Program-made: the position numbers and the translations under genes
Assembly (NCBI GenBank): GCA_023427945.1
Contig: JAEYZR010000074.1
Coordinates: forward strand, 1-8,735
Length of the DNA: 8,735 nt
Origin: Pseudomonadota bacterium
Lineage (GTDB): Bacteria > Pseudomonadota > Gammaproteobacteria > Burkholderiales > Burkholderiaceae_B
Direction: 5' to 3'
Shown: piece by piece, positions 6,830 through 8,735 of the stretch
How the letters are laid out: each line of letters begins with the position of its first letter
Numbering within the stretch: position 1 is the stretch's first letter
Notes under the pieces: model-generated
What the model saw: the letters and a program-made list of their open reading frames with translations, nothing else
Told to the model about the DNA's origin: nothing
Databases searched by the model: none

Positions 6830-8735
6830 ATGACCCGCACGACCGTCTCGTTCACCCCCGTCGGTTTCGAGCCCACCTTCGAACAACAAGCCATCCAGCT
6901 GTCGCAGCACCGGGCGACCCTGGTGCGCGCCAACGCCGGCGCAGCCAAGACCACGACACTCGCCCTGCGCATAGGCGAAGCCCTGGCCCGAGGCCTGGCG
7001 CCCGAAAAAATCCTGGCGCTGGTGTTCACGCCAGAAGCACGCGAGGTCATGCGTACCCGTCTGGCCGAAATCGGCATCGCCCCGTCCATCGCCCGACGGG
7101 TGCATGTGCACACGATGGACGAATTTGCCGCCCGGGTGCTGGCCACGCTGGAAGACGGTGTCGCACCCGTGCCGCTGACAGACGCGGCGTTCAAGACCTA
7201 TGCCCTGTACGCGATGGAACAGGTGGCCGAGTTCCACGGCGCGCGCGTGGCCGACCTGGACCTGCGCACCCATAATCTGGCGTTGAGCGAACTGCAGGCC
7301 AGCCAGATGCAGCTCAAGGCCACGATGGCGCTGGATCAGGACGAACCGGATCTGCCGCTGGACGAAGCGGCCCAGGCGCTCGGGGTGTCGTTGAGCGATT
7401 ACCTGACCATTCTCGAATACGAAAAAATCAGGCTGGGCAGCTTTGACCAGGCCCGTTTCCGGGGCGCTCTGGACGCCACCTATGATCTGGCCAGGCTGCT
7501 GGGCCACTACGAAGACCACGCCGACACCCTGCCCCATTACAGCCTGATCGTGGCAGACGAAATGCACGACATGAACGAAGCGGCCTTTCGTGTCCTGCGC
7601 AGCCTGCTCGATCTCCCTGGCGTCTATTTCGTGGGTGCCGGTGATCGCGACCAGGTCATCCATGCACAGCGTGGTGCCGACGAAAGCTACCTGATGCACC
7701 GCCTGCAGGAACGCTACGCGGGCTGCGCCCATCTGCCGCTCACCATGACATGGCGCCACGGCCCGCATCTGGCCTATGCGACCGAGGCGTTCAAGGGCAA
7801 ACCCGTCGACTCCCTGCTGGCGCTGCACACCGTCATCACGGAAATCGACTACGGCGATGCCCAGGGCTGCGCCCAGCGCGTCGTCCAGGCGATCGCCAAA
7901 TGGAAAACCGATCGCCTGCCCATCGAGGCCTGTGCCATCCTGCTGCGCGAACGGCATCAGTCGATCATCATTGAAAACGCGCTGATGGAGGCAGGCATCG
8001 CCTATCGCACGGCAGGAATGCCTGGCTACATGCAGCGTGAGGAAATCCTGTTCCTGCGCGGCATGCTGGCCATTGCCCTGAAAAACCTGGCCACCGTTGC
8101 TTCAGACGCAGTGCGCCGCAGAATCGTCGAATCGCTGGCTCTGTTTGCCGAAGTCCCCATGAGCCCACTGGACCTCGAACAGGCCAAGGCCGACATCGCG
8201 GCCGAGCCCGGCATGCTCAAGTTCTTCGTGAGCGGCCAGATCCAGCGCGTGGGTTCGGCCCAGGCGCGTGCGCGCATCGGCGACGCCCTGCACTACCTCG
8301 AAACACTGGATCCCGCCACGCCAGCCCACAGCGCACTGACACAACTGTGCCAACGCCTGGATATCGACGCCATCGCCAGACGCCTGTATCTGAATCCCCG
8401 CGACGCGCACATCGTCACCCTTTCGATCCAGGGCTTCATCGACGCTGCCCGCCGCTCGGGCACCGACCTGAGCGCCTTTTCGGCCTGGCTGGGCGCAGCC
8501 GACGCGTACGCCGAGGCGCGGCGCTCGCGGCACGCCGTTTTGCTGGATTGCGTGGTCAACGCCAAAGGCAAGGAATTCGACCACGTCATCCTGCCCTTCC
8601 TGGAGGCGCAGGCATTCCCCTCGGCCGGCGCCCCCCTGCACGAAGAAGAAAACCTGTTCTACATCGCCACGACCCGTGCACGTTCACGCCTGACGCTGAT
8701 CACGCCGACCGACGCGGCCTGCCGCAGCCCGTTCG
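6830..8735 (+). CDS. UvrD/Rep-type SF1 DNA helicase, C-terminus cut by window edge
   Basis: An ATP-driven superfamily 1A DNA helicase, open for 635 codons to the right edge. Motifs in order: a Q-motif-like FEPTFEQQAIQL (near 15-26); Walker A NAGAAKTTT (K40); motif Ia LVFTPEAREVMRTRL (near 65); Walker B VADEMHD (D243, E244, D247); motif III GAGDRDQVIHAQRGA (G271-D272, Q275); motif IV TMTWRHG (R309); motif V NAKGKEFDHVILP (577-589); and motif VI EEENLFYIATTRARSRL (arginine finger R616). Only a short tail should be missing. Several motifs depart from UvrD, Rep or PcrA consensus (AGAAKT for AGAGKT, DEMHD for DExQD, KGKEF for KGLEF), so this is a separate branch rather than uvrD, rep or recB; I give no symbol. 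The ATG at 6830 starts MTRTTVSFTP. In-frame ATGs at 6755 and 6770 would add a basic, Pro-rich extension and seem less likely. It diverges from purL. Its role in repair or replication restart is inference. Confidence 0.9.
   Translation, partial: MTRTTVSFTPVGFEPTFEQQAIQLSQHRATLVRANAGAAKTTTLALRIGEALARGLAPEKILALVFTPEAREVMRTRLAEIGIAPSIARRVHVHTMDEFAARVLATLEDGVAPVPLTDAAFKTYALYAMEQVAEFHGARVADLDLRTHNLALSELQASQMQLKATMALDQDEPDLPLDEAAQALGVSLSDYLTILEYEKIRLGSFDQARFRGALDATYDLARLLGHYEDHADTLPHYSLIVADEMHDMNEAAFRVLRSLLDLPGVYFVGAGDRDQVIHAQRGADESYLMHRLQERYAGCAHLPLTMTWRHGPHLAYATEAFKGKPVDSLLALHTVITEIDYGDAQGCAQRVVQAIAKWKTDRLPIEACAILLRERHQSIIIENALMEAGIAYRTAGMPGYMQREEILFLRGMLAIALKNLATVASDAVRRRIVESLALFAEVPMSPLDLEQAKADIAAEPGMLKFFVSGQIQRVGSAQARARIGDALHYLETLDPATPAHSALTQLCQRLDIDAIARRLYLNPRDAHIVTLSIQGFIDAARRSGTDLSAFSAWLGAADAYAEARRSRHAVLLDCVVNAKGKEFDHVILPFLEAQAFPSAGAPLHEEENLFYIATTRARSRLTLITPTDAACRSPF

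Noticed and set aside
6515..7957. 480-codon minus-strand open frame overlapping the helicase and the purL start
   Set aside because: It overlaps the helicase coding strand motifs and the N-terminus of purL, and has no recognisable domain.

Overview
The window reads as ordinary chromosome from a GC-rich betaproteobacterium, most likely Burkholderiales and plausibly Alcaligenaceae (Bordetella/Achromobacter relatives). This rests on overall protein similarity, the single-chain 1341-residue PurL, GC-rich third codon positions and a guaB-TSUP neighbourhood that fits the group. No mobile elements, tRNA or rRNA genes, CRISPR arrays or recognisable defence cassettes were seen.

Layout. At the left edge is the 5' end of guaB (minus strand, 1-196), with its own promoter-like -10 box. 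Upstream of it on the same strand is an eight-helix TSUP/TauE-SafE family permease (273-1043). Divergent from the permease is a secreted DUF4142 protein (1214-1765) with a strong ribosome binding site and a stem-loop after its stop. Next, on the plus strand, come a short repeat-bearing leader, a 27-codon single-helix ORF (1992-2075) and a 60-residue protein with a membrane-like N-terminus (2116-2298).

Between 2299 and 2607 there is no gene. This stretch holds about seven degenerate 25-26 bp tandem repeats, most carrying a small dyad, followed by a strong bidirectional terminator shared by the plus-strand genes and purL. The complete purL lies on the minus strand (2608-6633) with a GTG start. 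A 196-bp divergent spacer separates it from a UvrD/Rep-type superfamily 1 helicase (6830 to the right edge). The helicase has all the main SF1 motifs, but several are non-canonical.

How the genes relate. guaB (GMP branch) and purL (fourth step of IMP synthesis) both serve purine biosynthesis. They are separate transcription units, and the genes between them have no evident purine role. I found no convincing new multi-gene system. The parts most worth a second look are the repeat array, the two small ORFs, the variant helicase motifs and the purL translation start.
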